DNA of 64,000 bases from Bradyrhizobium arachidis (GCF_015291705.1 NZ_CP030050.1:2852001-2916000); one strand, 5' to 3'; counted from the first letter of the stretch, positions 47,604 through 58,016 are shown. Program-made: numbers and translations. The notes: generated by a model not told the origin, from the sequence alone.

Positions 47604-50600
47604 ATGGCAGGAACTACGCCGACCCACATTCCTATCCCAAAGAATCACGCAGACTTTGAGCGCAAAGCGGTTGTCTTATTCCGTGAAATCTTAAAGGACC
47701 CCTCGGTGAAGCGCCTCGGGCGCGAAGGCCAGGAACAATTTGGTGTGGACCTGATTGGCTACCGCGATGAGAAGGTCAGCAAGATCGTTGGCATTCAGTG
47801 CAAGAAAAAAGCGCCGACCAGCACTCTGACTGCAGATGAAGTCCGCGCGGAGGTTAGGAAGGCTCTCAAGTATTCGCCGAAGCTAAAAGAATACATCATC
47901 ATTACAACGGCCAAGAACGACACGGCGCTCGATCAGCTGGCTCAGAAACTAACGCTTGATCAGGCCAAGAAGAACAGGAACATCCGCATTGAGGTCTGGG
48001 GCTGGGGAACACTCGAAGAGCTGATTGACGAATATCCCAACGCTCGACAGGCATTCGATCCCGGATGGAGCCCCTCGCTCCAATCATTCCAAACACAACT
48101 CAGTAACGTAGCCCAGACTCAAAGGGACCAACCGACCGCCGCTCAGGTTCAAGGTATTGCAGACCAAATTCAGCGGCAAACATCTGTTCAAGCTTACGCC
48201 CTACCGCCGGATTTCGCGGAGAGTCAACTTAAGGCCGAGCTAGAACGCGTAAATAAGAGACGCGGGTTTGGTGAAGCCAAGATCCCGCAGGAGTTTGGCG
48301 AGATAGCGGCCCGCGTTACGGCTGGGAATCTCGTAGCGGCCCCGATTGCCCTCCGCGCAGAAGCACTAGAGCGTGCAGCAAGGGCAAATCTAGCACCTGA
48401 GACCATCGACAACGCGAAGCGTTTCCATGCCGAGGCAATAAAGCTCAGCGTAGGCGACACATCGCTTTATGACGCCTTGTTGCCGGACGCCGAAGGCAAT
48501 AGTGACGAAGCCCTAAAGCGGTTGAGTAAACTCAACCGACCTGAGGCACGCGCCGCACGCTTCAATGTGATCGCTCGCCGCCAAGGCGCGGCAGAAGCGC
48601 TCACATGGATGCATCAAGAAGGTTACAGCATTCGCGATGTTGGAGCCGCAGGCTCAATCAATCTGCTCTTGCGCCGCGCTGAGGTGGGCGATCATCAAAC
48701 GGCGCTTGCCGAGGCCGAAGCCCTATCAACCGACTGGCTAGAGGACTTTCCGGCGCTCAGAACTATTCGAGCAAATCTGTTGCTCGCCGCCGTACTTCCT
48801 AGCGACCAGCGAGGTGTGCTGTTCCAAGGCCTACCTATCAACCCGCGGATGCTACAGTTTGCGAGCATCCCTCAAACGCAAACGAACATCGCTAAGGCAC
48901 GCGCAGAGCTTGAAGCTGCGCGATCAAGCATAAAATCGCTAAATTTAACGCTCTACAGCCCCTACCTCGACGAGCAACTCTTGTGGCTGCGCCTCGAAGA
49001 TCTGTCCACCGCCCAGGATGCAAAGCGGCAGATTGAGGAAGAGATCAAAGACCCTGACAAGACGCTGCGCAGGGTACGATTGGCCCTAGCCTATAAAATC
49101 CCCTTTAATCGCGATGCACTCCAGCGTTCCCTGACTGCAAAGCACGAGCTTGGTCAAGCCACCGCCGATGACCAGTACACCTTGTTTCTGCTGGCTTGGT
49201 TCAGCCAAGACGTCAAAAAACTGGCCGAATACTTCGACAAGCATCATGCTGAAGTATTCTCACGTCAAGATCTCTCCCTTGAGATCCTCGCTCACATTGA
49301 AGCTGAAGCGCTAACTCGCATCGGCCGGTTCGAAGATGCCAAGACACGAGTTAAAGAGCATCGCAAGACAGTTCTTAACGAGCAAGCGGCAACCACCATA
49401 GAAACGCTGATTGCCTCCGTTGAAGAAGGCAACGAGACCGAACGCATTCGCAACCTGTATGAGACCGACAAAGAGCTTACGCACCTTCGACTGCTAGTGC
49501 TTAGCCTGTACCGGGACAAGAATTTCGCAGAACTCACTAAATATGCGCCCCTCCTTGTCAAAGAGGATAAGCGGGAGGAAGACTATGAACTCGCTCAGAA
49601 AGCCTTTTACGCTGAGCGGCAATACAAAGAGATCATCGAGCTATCCGATCAATATCCGGAGCTTCACGCGATAAAGGATGAATTCTCTTCGGTCAAAGGA
49701 TGGGCACTTTTTTATCTCGGTCGGGTACTAGAAGCGCGCACTATCGCTCGCGAGCTCGTCGGCAAGCGTCATGAGTCGAACGATCGAGAGCTGGATGTCA
49801 ACACGGCTATGGAGACCGGGGATTGGGGGCATATCCAGTCGATCGTCGCGCGCGAGGTATCCCGCATCGAGCAGCTTGATCCCGCTTCGCTCGTAAGGCT
49901 CGCGCGCTTGGCTTTTGAATGTGGCAGCCCCTACGTGGATCAGTTTAGGGATGCAGCGATAGCTGCCGCGCCGGATAAACCCGAACCTTACCTTGCCGCA
50001 TATCAACTGTCCGTCGACCGGGGCGAGGAATACCAAGAATCGCGCGCGCACGAATGGTTTCAAAAGGCCGTTGAGCTTTCAGGACCAACCGGCCCAATTC
50101 AACACGTTAAGCTTCAGGAGATTGTCAACCGAACGCCCGGATGGAACGAGAGAGTTGAGAACGCCAACGACCTCCTAGCTCAAGCGCAGATTCCGCTCAA
50201 TGTGGCAGCGCGCGCCGTCAACCGCCAGCCCATCGAGCTGTATGCTGGCGTCGCAAAGCGAAATCAACGGACAACAAATCCAAAACAGCAATTTCCCATA
50301 CTCGCTTTCTCCGGCGCAAGAGGCCCCAACGACCTCGCCGGCCTACGCACTGTCGCGCTCGACATCACGGCGCTCTACACACTCGACTATTTGGGCTTGC
50401 TCGGAAAGGTGATCGGCGCATTCGATCAGGTCCGCATTGCGCCATCTACCCTAAGCTCTCTTTTCATCGACAGGCAGTTCATTCGCTTCCGTCAGCCGTC
50501 TGAGGTCGCCAAAGCTCGGTATATCAAGGACCTAATTGCGAAGAACCGGCTCAAGGTTCTCAAATCAAAGCAGATAAGCGTCGCAGAGAGCGCGTCCCTC

Positions 50601-53600
50601 GAAATCGATCCAGACCTGCATCAATTGCTAAACACCGCGCGGGAGAACAAGGCCATTGTCGTGCGCAGCGCACTGGTCTTCAAGCTTCGGTCGCTCCTCG
50701 AAGAAAAGGTCGATATGAGCGCCTTTTCCGATTGCATCACCGATACTCTGGAGGTCTTGCGCTTTCTCAAAGGGAAAGTAACGCACTCTGTCGCGGAAGG
50801 GGCGAAGGTCTATCTGGCACACGTCGACCAGGGCTGGCCATTTAAGTCAAAGCGAGTGACTAAGCGATCCGTTTTGTACCTAGACCAGCTCTCGGTCGTA
50901 TACCTTCACCACGTCGGCCTACTCGACGCGCTCACCCAGGAGATCAAGAATGTGTTCGTTCGCGAGGAGGTTGAAAGTCACTGCGATGCAGTGATCCACG
51001 GCTCCGAAACCTCTGCGGACCTTCTATCTACCGTGGAGCGTATCCGCGCGGCCCTCAACACATCCATCGAATCGCGCTCAGGTCTGGGCTTCACAGCTCG
51101 GCGGCAGGTGCCCAGGGCAGCAACCCGTGACGAGGAACAGAATTTTGGAGAGAAACTCCCTTCAGTCGACATTATGTCAGACCTGTCGGAGATCGACGCC
51201 GTCGTCTGCGATGACCGCTATCTGATTCATGAGGGGCGCTGGTCCGACGGAACGCGGGCCGTGCCGTGCGTCACAACCCTTGACTTGATCCGCGCACTCA
51301 ACAGCCGAGGACAGCTGTCGGAGCCGCAGATCTACGAACACCATCATCGGCTGCGGGCCGCCGGTTATCACCCCGTACCATTCGACCCCGAGGAGCTGAA
51401 GCGCGAGCTAAACAGGGCGGAGATCGAGACCGAGCATCTCGTGGAGACGCCTGAGCTTACCGCCATACGCCGCAGCCTTACGATCGCTTATGAAAATCAG
51501 GCATTTGTCGACACGGAAGTCCCGTGGTTCAATCACTCCCGCCAAGTGATCTTCCAAGTTCTTCGTCAAATCTGGAGTGACCGCCGACTTCCTGTAGGGA
51601 CGGTTGCCCGTGCGGACTGGCTTTTGGCTCTCCTTCCAAATCCTCTCGCATGGGTACGCCAGCCTGCGGACGAGCGAACATGGAACGCAGCAACTCAGAT
51701 GGCAATAAGCCACTTGGCGATGCTCGTAACGAGCCCGTTCTCAAGAGTCGAGATGGAACAGCGCTACGGTGTTTGGGTAGAGCAGCGATTGCTGAAGCAC
51801 TGCCGTTCAGCGCAGCCCGCCCTGTATCGCTCATCGATCGAATTCATCGCTAAGTTCCTAAGAGATCTTGTTGAAATGAAGGACGCCTACCCGATCGATG
51901 TCAGGCGGGCGGTGGTCAGAAGACTGGTTTTGGCTGCTCATCCAGAGACTAAGCAAGACCTCCTCGAAGTTGACGGATTTGCAGCTGCGGTGGGCATTCC
52001 ACTGAGGACCGCATTGACGTTAAACGGCATCAAAGAAGTGGAGCTGACGAGCTTTATCAAATGCATAAGGAATGCATTGGCTGGGAAACGTTCCGCGCAA
52101 TTGAACCTCGCAGACGGATCACGCACGACAGTCAAGACATCCGTCGACCGTGCCGGCGTACTGGTAATAGTCCTTGACGGCCTCAATATGAGGTTTTCCG
52201 AGGGGAGCGTTCTCAGTACGTCTCCGCGGAAGCGATCTGCCACTTTGGCGAACATGCTTAAGAACCATCCTTTGCTGCGCGATGAGGAGAAGATCTGGCA
52301 GAAAGCCCTAAGAACTGGTCCACTCAAAGAGGACGAGTTCGTTAAGTTGACGGCAGCCACCAGGGAGACGCCTGAGGCCTTCGCTGCATCACTCGCGAAG
52401 CCACAGAACTTAAACGGCGACAATATGGTCCCACGTGACCGGCTTTACTTTGAGCGCCTAGTCGGACCGATCCCCAGCGGTGGCACTCTGTCCGAGCATG
52501 CACGAAACCAGCATGCATCATTCCGTAGCTTCATGTTGGGCAAAGGAGATACCGGGCTGCGCCGGCTCGCCTTTGGAAGTCTCTCGGACGACATAATGCC
52601 TTTGAGCGAGATGCCCCGCATATCCCTGGCCCAGACTGAGGTGCTGCTTGGCGCATTTGACCCATTTTCTCTGCTGTTCGGTTTTGAAATCTGCGTGGAG
52701 AGATATCGCGCCGGCGACAAGGCCGCATTGGCCATGGGGCGACGCTTCTTGGACAGGCTCTTCAAAGACCCCACTTGGCTTCACCAGCGATGTGAGATGT
52801 TCTCGGCCTGCGCTGTCATAACCAGCACGCGGTTGAGATCTCTAGCAAACGAGCTTAACGCACCTCTCTACTGGTTTCGCATGGCTGCGCTTGCTCACGC
52901 CGGTGTGCTCACGAATGCCCTGTCTAATATCAAAGATACAACGAAGTTCTTGGAGTGGGCCGTAGAGGCATTTAGTGGTGCCTACACATGGCATGCCGTC
53001 CCCGATCTACGAGAAGAGCCTCGCTGGGATTCGGACTGGATTGGAGCAGACTCGATCAGGGCCACGATTGTTGGCCGATGCCTTAGAGCGTTTGGCCGGT
53101 TCGGCAAACGAAAGGCGCCTGCCTCTTGGACAGGCCTTATCGAAAGCGCGCTCAACCAACTCGATCCAAAATTGTCAGCGATTTTCCCTGGTCCGCTCGA
53201 CGGATTTCGGCAGCCTTCTTCGATCCAACGCAGAGACGCCGACATCCAAGCCGTTCAAGAACAACTCAAGAAGCGCGATTCGTTCAAGCAAGCCCCGGGT
53301 CTTTTGATTATCGCGTACGCGGGCGGGATCGATGCCAGCCATATTGATGAGATGATGCGGCTGTTAGAGGGGTCGAACGAAGAGCTCGCCTCGCCTAAGT
53401 CCGCTCGATTGATCCTCACGTGCTGCGCTTACGTCGCCACCACGACGAGAAGTGCGACCCTCGCGGACGCGGTCATCACGCGATGCCTGCGCTTGGTGAC
53501 AAACGAGTCTAAGTCCAAGCAGATACTTCCACTGATGTTGTGCGCCATGAGGGCGTGCGCCGCCCACGAAGATCTCACAGCCTATTATCACGAGATCGGC

Positions 53601-53753
53601 AAAGTGGCGGCGAGATTCGCTTATGCCACATCAGAGAGCGAGGCCCTCGATGTCCGAACCGTCATGGAGGCTCTGTGCGAGCGCGATCCCAAGATGGTAG
53701 CGGTCTTGGGTCGGGCGATGATGCTGCTCGCAGGTAGTTCGTTCGCAGCGTGA
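47604..53753 (+). CDS. Giant protein with Mrr-like nuclease motif and PIN-like region
   Basis: 2,049 residues from ATG 47604 (MAGTTPTHIP). The N-terminal about 150 residues resemble a restriction-endonuclease-like domain: FERKAVVLFREIL with Glu19, GVDLIGY with Asp49, and GIQCKKK with the Q-x-K pair (65-67), spaced as in Mrr-type PD-(D/E)xK folds. A long helical region (about 200-880) suggests TPR-like repeats. Near 913 ALDITALYTLDYLGLLG and near 1195 SEIDAVVCDDRYL, then TLDLIRAL, resemble a PIN nuclease. The remaining about 800 residues are helical and unassigned. It stands alone; an antiviral role is inferred from domains and island setting. Confidence 0.7.
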   Translation: MAGTTPTHIPIPKNHADFERKAVVLFREILKDPSVKRLGREGQEQFGVDLIGYRDEKVSKIVGIQCKKKAPTSTLTADEVRAEVRKALKYSPKLKEYIIITTAKNDTALDQLAQKLTLDQAKKNRNIRIEVWGWGTLEELIDEYPNARQAFDPGWSPSLQSFQTQLSNVAQTQRDQPTAAQVQGIADQIQRQTSVQAYALPPDFAESQLKAELERVNKRRGFGEAKIPQEFGEIAARVTAGNLVAAPIALRAEALERAARANLAPETIDNAKRFHAEAIKLSVGDTSLYDALLPDAEGNSDEALKRLSKLNRPEARAARFNVIARRQGAAEALTWMHQEGYSIRDVGAAGSINLLLRRAEVGDHQTALAEAEALSTDWLEDFPALRTIRANLLLAAVLPSDQRGVLFQGLPINPRMLQFASIPQTQTNIAKARAELEAARSSIKSLNLTLYSPYLDEQLLWLRLEDLSTAQDAKRQIEEEIKDPDKTLRRVRLALAYKIPFNRDALQRSLTAKHELGQATADDQYTLFLLAWFSQDVKKLAEYFDKHHAEVFSRQDLSLEILAHIEAEALTRIGRFEDAKTRVKEHRKTVLNEQAATTIETLIASVEEGNETERIRNLYETDKELTHLRLLVLSLYRDKNFAELTKYAPLLVKEDKREEDYELAQKAFYAERQYKEIIELSDQYPELHAIKDEFSSVKGWALFYLGRVLEARTIARELVGKRHESNDRELDVNTAMETGDWGHIQSIVAREVSRIEQLDPASLVRLARLAFECGSPYVDQFRDAAIAAAPDKPEPYLAAYQLSVDRGEEYQESRAHEWFQKAVELSGPTGPIQHVKLQEIVNRTPGWNERVENANDLLAQAQIPLNVAARAVNRQPIELYAGVAKRNQRTTNPKQQFPILAFSGARGPNDLAGLRTVALDITALYTLDYLGLLGKVIGAFDQVRIAPSTLSSLFIDRQFIRFRQPSEVAKARYIKDLIAKNRLKVLKSKQISVAESASLEIDPDLHQLLNTARENKAIVVRSALVFKLRSLLEEKVDMSAFSDCITDTLEVLRFLKGKVTHSVAEGAKVYLAHVDQGWPFKSKRVTKRSVLYLDQLSVVYLHHVGLLDALTQEIKNVFVREEVESHCDAVIHGSETSADLLSTVERIRAALNTSIESRSGLGFTARRQVPRAATRDEEQNFGEKLPSVDIMSDLSEIDAVVCDDRYLIHEGRWSDGTRAVPCVTTLDLIRALNSRGQLSEPQIYEHHHRLRAAGYHPVPFDPEELKRELNRAEIETEHLVETPELTAIRRSLTIAYENQAFVDTEVPWFNHSRQVIFQVLRQIWSDRRLPVGTVARADWLLALLPNPLAWVRQPADERTWNAATQMAISHLAMLVTSPFSRVEMEQRYGVWVEQRLLKHCRSAQPALYRSSIEFIAKFLRDLVEMKDAYPIDVRRAVVRRLVLAAHPETKQDLLEVDGFAAAVGIPLRTALTLNGIKEVELTSFIKCIRNALAGKRSAQLNLADGSRTTVKTSVDRAGVLVIVLDGLNMRFSEGSVLSTSPRKRSATLANMLKNHPLLRDEEKIWQKALRTGPLKEDEFVKLTAATRETPEAFAASLAKPQNLNGDNMVPRDRLYFERLVGPIPSGGTLSEHARNQHASFRSFMLGKGDTGLRRLAFGSLSDDIMPLSEMPRISLAQTEVLLGAFDPFSLLFGFEICVERYRAGDKAALAMGRRFLDRLFKDPTWLHQRCEMFSACAVITSTRLRSLANELNAPLYWFRMAALAHAGVLTNALSNIKDTTKFLEWAVEAFSGAYTWHAVPDLREEPRWDSDWIGADSIRATIVGRCLRAFGRFGKRKAPASWTGLIESALNQLDPKLSAIFPGPLDGFRQPSSIQRRDADIQAVQEQLKKRDSFKQAPGLLIIAYAGGIDASHIDEMMRLLEGSNEELASPKSARLILTCCAYVATTTRSATLADAVITRCLRLVTNESKSKQILPLMLCAMRACAAHEDLTAYYHEIGKVAARFAYATSESEALDVRTVMEALCERDPKMVAVLGRAMMLLAGSSFAA

Positions 53754-54615
53754 AGCAATCGGCGCTCAAGAGCGCAGTGCTGCTTCATCCAGTCCGGTCC
53801 TCTCACGCTGGCGAATGGTCCCGGACACCTCCGCCGATTGTGCGCGCAGTTCCAGTGTCCTGAGAGGCAGCGGCAGGCGAAGCGGCGAAGCAGGCAAGCG
53901 CACAAACGGAGCCGGGCTGCAGAATGGAATGTGTGGTCGCGAGCAGGGTTAGTTGGCGACAGACACGGAAATGGGAAAGATTGGGCCAGTTGGCGGACCG
54001 ATAAGGTTTGATCGCAGGCCTTATCAGCCGCACAGATTGGTGACGGACGTCCACTCTACCACCTCGTTCTTCGCTTCAATCAACGGAACCAGGTTTCGCC
54101 CTAATGGCGCGGCGGGCGATTTTGGCTGGTTTGCTCTATCGCATCGCGCAGGTATTGAGATGCCAGAATTGCCACATGAACAATCCGATCGAGCGGTGTT
54201 ATCGTGCGCCATGCGATGTCCGGGTCTTCCAGCAAATTTTCTTTCGGAGTTAGCCTATCGGCGTCGTAGCATCGGCGTCTGCATATGTAGCTTTCGGTCG
54301 ATCATCTGTGCGGTCGCCATCCACGTTGCTGCTTTTTTCTGCCGGACGGCGGACCATCAGCCCAGGTGCGATGCTGAGGGCGGCGTGCACGATCGAGTAG
54401 TGCGGCAAGCCCCGGGCTGCTTAGTGCGGGTTAACGGGATTTAACGATGTTTCCTCGTGAAGCTTGTGTCTCGATCGCCACAGCTTATTTTTGACCTGTC
54501 CGCCGCTCCTGAGGGCGGCAGTGCAGCCTGTGGAGAGGCTGCCGGACCTCCGTACCCGAGACCACTCTGTGGCGAAGGCGGTGAAGGCTTCTCCATCGAT
54601 GACTTAGCCTTCTTC
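53754..54615. other. Stretch between the giant gene and IS66
   Basis: No gene of a known family is recognised. A 163-codon frame on the plus strand (53953-54444) has no clear coding character. The right part (54457-54615) is in frame with sequence beyond the IS element. Confidence 0.45.
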
Positions 54616-54674
54616 GTCTCCCTCCGGTGAGGGCCGCCTTGTCGGGTTAATACCAGTGCTGTGTAACAGCCCTT

Positions 54675-55079
54675 ATGGACAGCAATAAGTTCAGTGCTCA
54701 GATTGAACGGTTCGAGGTTGTCGAGACTGGCCGTCGCCGTCGCTGGACCGATGATGAGAAACTCAAGATCGTTCTGGAGAGTTTGCAGGCCCCGCGCGCG
54801 GTCTCGTCGACAGCACGACGATACGGCATCTCGCGCTCGCTCCTGTTGACTTGGCGACGATCGTTTGGGACGCGGACGAGCAATACTGAACAACCTCAGC
54901 CAGCGTTTGTGCCAGCGATGGTGATGCCGGACCAACCGCCGGCGCCGCCAGTAACTTTAGCGGGGCCAGCGAGCGGACGCATGGAGATTGTCGTCGGCAA
55001 GGCCTGTCGGGTGATCGTGGACGCCGGCGTTGATATGACCGCGTTGTCTCGCGTATTGGATCTGCTGGAGCGGCGATGA
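54675..55079 (+). CDS. tnpA: IS66 accessory protein TnpA
   Basis: 134 residues. The N-terminal helix-turn-helix RRRWTDDEKLKIVLESL and SSTARRYGISRSLLLTWRR matches IS66 OrfA (TnpA), which binds the element ends. The start overlaps nothing; the stop overlaps tnpB in ATGA. Required for transposition in IS66-type elements along with TnpB. Confidence 0.9.
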   Translation: MDSNKFSAQIERFEVVETGRRRRWTDDEKLKIVLESLQAPRAVSSTARRYGISRSLLLTWRRSFGTRTSNTEQPQPAFVPAMVMPDQPPAPPVTLAGPASGRMEIVVGKACRVIVDAGVDMTALSRVLDLLERR

Positions 55080-55423
55080 TCCCGATCGCGGCAGGGGCGA
55101 GGATCTGGATCGCAACCGGTCACACTGACATGCGCAAAGGCATGCAGGGTCTGGCATTGCTGGTGCAGGAGGGGCTGGGGCGGGATCCTTTTGCCGGCGA
55201 CGTCTTTGTGTTCCGTGGTCGTGCTGGCACCCTGATCAAAGCCCTTTGGCACGACGGGATCGGGCTGTCGCTCTACGCCAAGCGACTGGACCGTGGCCGC
55301 TTCATCTGGCCGGCGACGGTGGATGGCGTGGTATCGCTGACCGCAGCTCAGATGGGCTATTTGCTGGAGGCGATCGACTGGCGCAATCCCCAACACAGCT
55401 GGCGGCCGCAGAGCGCAGGATAG
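55076..55423 (+). CDS. tnpB: IS66 accessory protein TnpB
   Basis: 115 residues. The typical IS66 Orf2 pattern is present: IPIAAGARIWIATGHTDMRK, then GDVFVFRGRAGTLIKALWHDG and GLSLYAKRLDRGRF. Its molecular role is not settled, but it is needed for transposition. Starts within the four-base overlap with tnpA. Confidence 0.92.
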   Translation: MIPIAAGARIWIATGHTDMRKGMQGLALLVQEGLGRDPFAGDVFVFRGRAGTLIKALWHDGIGLSLYAKRLDRGRFIWPATVDGVVSLTAAQMGYLLEAIDWRNPQHSWRPQSAG

Positions 55424-55493
55424 GTTGCGCAATAGTCCCGTGAGATTGCAAAAAGCGCACGCCAAATCGTCGCTTTTGTGATTCCATCGGTGC

Positions 55494-57122
55494 ATGGGTG
55501 ACGGTCCCCAGAAGCTGCCGGAAGACATTGAGGCGCTGCAAGCGGCGTTGCTGGCGACGCGCGCCGAACTCGCCAGCGTTCGCGCCCAGCAGTCCGACGA
55601 CCATGCTCTGATCGCTCACCTGAAGCTGCAGATCGAAAAGCTGAACCGTGATCGTTATGGCCCTCGCTCGGAGCGTACCGCAAGGCTGCTGGATCAGCTC
55701 GAACTGACGCTGGAGGAGCTCGAGGCCTCAGCGACTGAGGACGAACTCGCTGCCGAAATGGCCGCGGCCAAGACGACGAAGGTGGCCTCGTTCACGCGCA
55801 AGAGGCCGTCGCGCCAGCCGTTCCCGGACCATCTGCCTCGCGAGCGGGTGCTCGTGCCGGGACCTGTGGCGTGCGCCTGCTGCGGCGGAGCGAGGTTGTC
55901 CAAGCTCGGGGAGGACATCACCGAGACGCTGGAGGTGATCCCGAAGTCCTGGAAGGTGATCCAGCACGTCCGGGAGAAGTTCAGCTGCCGTGATTGCGAG
56001 AAGATCAGCCAGTCCCCGGCGCCGTTCCACGTCATCGACCGTGGTTGGGCCGGCCCCAGCTTACTGGCGATGGTGCTGTTCGAGAAGTTCGGCCAGCACC
56101 AGCCGCTGAACCGTCAGGCCGAACGCTATGGCAAGGAAGGCGTGCCGATCAGCCTGTCGACCCTCGCCGACCAGGTTGGTGGCTGCACTGTTGCGCTGAC
56201 GCCCTTGTTCCGGCGCCTCGAGGCCCATGTGCTGAGTGCCGAGCGATTGCACGGGGATGACACGACGGTGCCGGTCCTGGCCAAAGGCAAGACCGACACC
56301 GGCCGCATCTGGGTCTATGTACGCGACGACAAGCCTTTTGGCGGGCAGGCCCCGCCGGGAGCAGTGTTTTATTACTCGCGCGATCGCGCGGGCGAGCATC
56401 CCCAGGCCCATCTGGCCGGCTACAACGGCATCTTCCAGGCCGATGCCTATGGCGGCTATGGCAAGCTTTACGACCCGAGCCGCAACGTAGGTCCGATCCT
56501 GGAAGCGGCGTGTTGGGTCCATGCCCGACGACCGTTCTTCGTGATGGCTGATCTGGCGGAGAATGCGCGCCGCAAGGTACAAGGCAAAAAGCCAGCGGTG
56601 ATCTCGCCTCTGGCACTGGAAGCAGTCCGTCGGATCGACGCCTTGTTCGAGATCGAGCGAGGCATCAACGGCGAGACGCCCGAACGGCGCCGGGCCGTCC
56701 GCCAGGAGCTGAGCGCGCCGCTGATGGCCGATCTGAAAGTCTGGATGCGTGAACAACGCGCCAAGCTCTCCCGGCGCAACGACGTTGCCAAGGCGATGGA
56801 CTACATGCTCAAGCGCTGGGATGCGTTTACCCGCTTCCTCGACGATGGCCGCATCTGCCTGTCGAACAACGCCGCCGAGCGAGCCCTGCGCGGCATCGCC
56901 CTGGGGCGGAAGTCTTGGCTGTTCTGTGGCTCCGACCGCGGCGGCGACCGTGCCGCGATGATGTACAGCCTGATCGTCACAGCCAAAATGAACGACGTGG
57001 ATCCACAAGCTTGGCTCGCCGACGTCCTGGCACGCATCGCTGCACATCCCGTACAACGGCTCGACGAACTTTTGCCCTGGAATTGGCGCGACCGAAATAA
57101 GCAAGTCAACCAAGCAGCCTGA
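55494..57122 (+). CDS. tnpC: IS66 family transposase TnpC
   Basis: 542 residues. An N-terminal leucine-rich coiled coil ([14 protein letters not shown] stretch at about 40-75) is followed by a zinc-binding CACCGG...CRDCEK segment (about 123-165) and the DDE catalytic domain: [11 protein letters not shown] holds the first Asp, and [12 protein letters not shown] the second, with NNAAERALR carrying the Glu near the end. Complete and probably active. Confidence 0.93.
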   Translation: MGDGPQKLPEDIEALQAALLATRAELASVRAQQSDDHALIAHLKLQIEKLNRDRYGPRSERTARLLDQLELTLEELEASATEDELAAEMAAAKTTKVASFTRKRPSRQPFPDHLPRERVLVPGPVACACCGGARLSKLGEDITETLEVIPKSWKVIQHVREKFSCRDCEKISQSPAPFHVIDRGWAGPSLLAMVLFEKFGQHQPLNRQAERYGKEGVPISLSTLADQVGGCTVALTPLFRRLEAHVLSAERLHGDDTTVPVLAKGKTDTGRIWVYVRDDKPFGGQAPPGAVFYYSRDRAGEHPQAHLAGYNGIFQADAYGGYGKLYDPSRNVGPILEAACWVHARRPFFVMADLAENARRKVQGKKPAVISPLALEAVRRIDALFEIERGINGETPERRRAVRQELSAPLMADLKVWMREQRAKLSRRNDVAKAMDYMLKRWDAFTRFLDDGRICLSNNAAERALRGIALGRKSWLFCGSDRGGDRAAMMYSLIVTAKMNDVDPQAWLADVLARIAAHPVQRLDELLPWNWRDRNKQVNQAA

Positions 57123-57215
57123 GTGACCGCTACGCGGTCCTCACCGGATGCTTACCCTTCTTCTCGGGATTGCCTCGCGCACCGATCAAAATCCTCTGAA
57201 ACGACGCCTTCGTGG

Positions 57216-57259
57216 CGCCAATCGACGCGCGGACCTGTGTCCGCGCGATACGATTGGCG
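57216..57259. repeat. Strong hairpin upstream of the 57306 gene
   Basis: CGCCAATCG (57216-57224) pairs with CGATTGGCG (57251-57259), and CGCGCGGAC (57226-57234) pairs with GTCCGCGCG (57239-57247), with a four-base CTGT loop. It gives an 18-bp stem with a small internal bulge, about 47 bases before the ATG at 57306. No T-run follows, so it may be a regulatory hairpin. Confidence 0.65.
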
Positions 57260-57305
57260 TCCGCTGGCAAGCATAGGGAGACCAGTCGCGCGACTGGTCC
57301 TGAAG

Positions 57306-58016
57306 ATGACAGTTCGTGCCGACGGTGACACCGATACAGGAAGTGGTCATGGGACGCCCCATCATGGCCAGGGACCGGAAGACTGCAGTCCCTCCGAATT
57401 CAAGAAAAAGGTCGAGGAATTAGGCCTTAAGGGGACCTATGCCTATGTCCCGACCAAACCAGCAAATGCCGAAGCGTCTCCGGCCACCAAAGCCAAGCGG
57501 ACGTACCGGGCGGCGCAGAAGGCAAAGAACATCGGGCAATATGTTGTCGAGGTGCCCGAAGATGAGGATGCCAAGAACAGCGTCTATGCGGTAGCCAAGG
57601 CGATCCGCGACGACAAGGACGACACGGCGAATATTCGCTCGATCGTTCTGTCCGTCGTTTCGAGCCCAACGATGCTTGAACTGGTCAAGCTGCTCTCTGC
57701 CTCGGAGGCAGATGCTCTGTCCGTCATCGCGCTGATCGAGCGTGGCGACCTGCACAAGGCCACCGCGCTCCATGCCGCGCTTCCCACGCTGCTTGGCGAC
57801 ATCGCGGGCTCGGTGGATGTCAACCCACAGCTCGTCTCTGTCCTGGACTGCCTCGTCAAGTATTCCGCTGAGATCAAGGGTGGCTCTGCCAGGGGCTTGC
57901 TGGAAGCAGCTGTCGCCGCTACCAGCTCTCCTGAAATTCTTAGGTTCATCGAGGTTCGCCAGCGTGGGGGTCTCCGTGCCCGGTTTCTGGGCTGGGCACT
58001 GGGAGGTCTGCACTAG
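57306..58016 (+). CDS. Hypothetical protein, possible helical core
   Basis: 236 residues from ATG 57306 (MTVRADGDTDTGSG); the frame is open to 57123 but passes the hairpin at 57216-57259. The N-terminal 90 residues are charged and low complexity (KKKVEELGLKGTY, KPANAEASPATKAKRTY). The rest is helix-like with SIVLSVVSSPTMLELVKLLS and DLHKATALHAALPTLLG. No family was recognised. It lies beside the IS66 element and faces the exonuclease gene of the minus-strand operon across the GACTAGTC array, so any link to that operon is a guess. Confidence 0.55.
   Translation: MTVRADGDTDTGSGHGTPHHGQGPEDCSPSEFKKKVEELGLKGTYAYVPTKPANAEASPATKAKRTYRAAQKAKNIGQYVVEVPEDEDAKNSVYAVAKAIRDDKDDTANIRSIVLSVVSSPTMLELVKLLSASEADALSVIALIERGDLHKATALHAALPTLLGDIAGSVDVNPQLVSVLDCLVKYSAEIKGGSARGLLEAAVAATSSPEILRFIEVRQRGGLRARFLGWALGGLH

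Larger units (their letters stand above)
54616..57155 (+). mobile_element. Complete IS66-family insertion sequence (2,540 bp)
   Basis: Three genes in canonical order (tnpA, tnpB, tnpC) lie between imperfect inverted ends: GTCTCCCTCCGGTGAGGGC at the left and, reversed, GTAAGCATCCGGTGAGGAC at the right, matching at 14 of 19 positions. Both flanks carry the identical 8-bp target duplication CCTTCTTC (54608-54615 and 57156-57163), as expected for this family. The intact genes and perfect duplication suggest a recent insertion. Confidence 0.93.
54457..57199 (+). other. Possible small ORF interrupted by IS66
   Basis: From GTG 54457 to the insertion point (54615), and continuing at 57164 after removing the element and one target copy, the frame reads about 64 codons, with ends LVSRSPQLIFDLSAAPEG and FFSGLPRAPIKIL then TGA. 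Both parts stay in frame across the junction. It matches no family I know, and chance open reading is possible. Confidence 0.25.

Noticed and set aside
53953..54444. 163-codon plus-strand frame upstream of IS66
   Set aside because: Composition and periodicity do not look coding and no motif was found, although it cannot be fully excluded.
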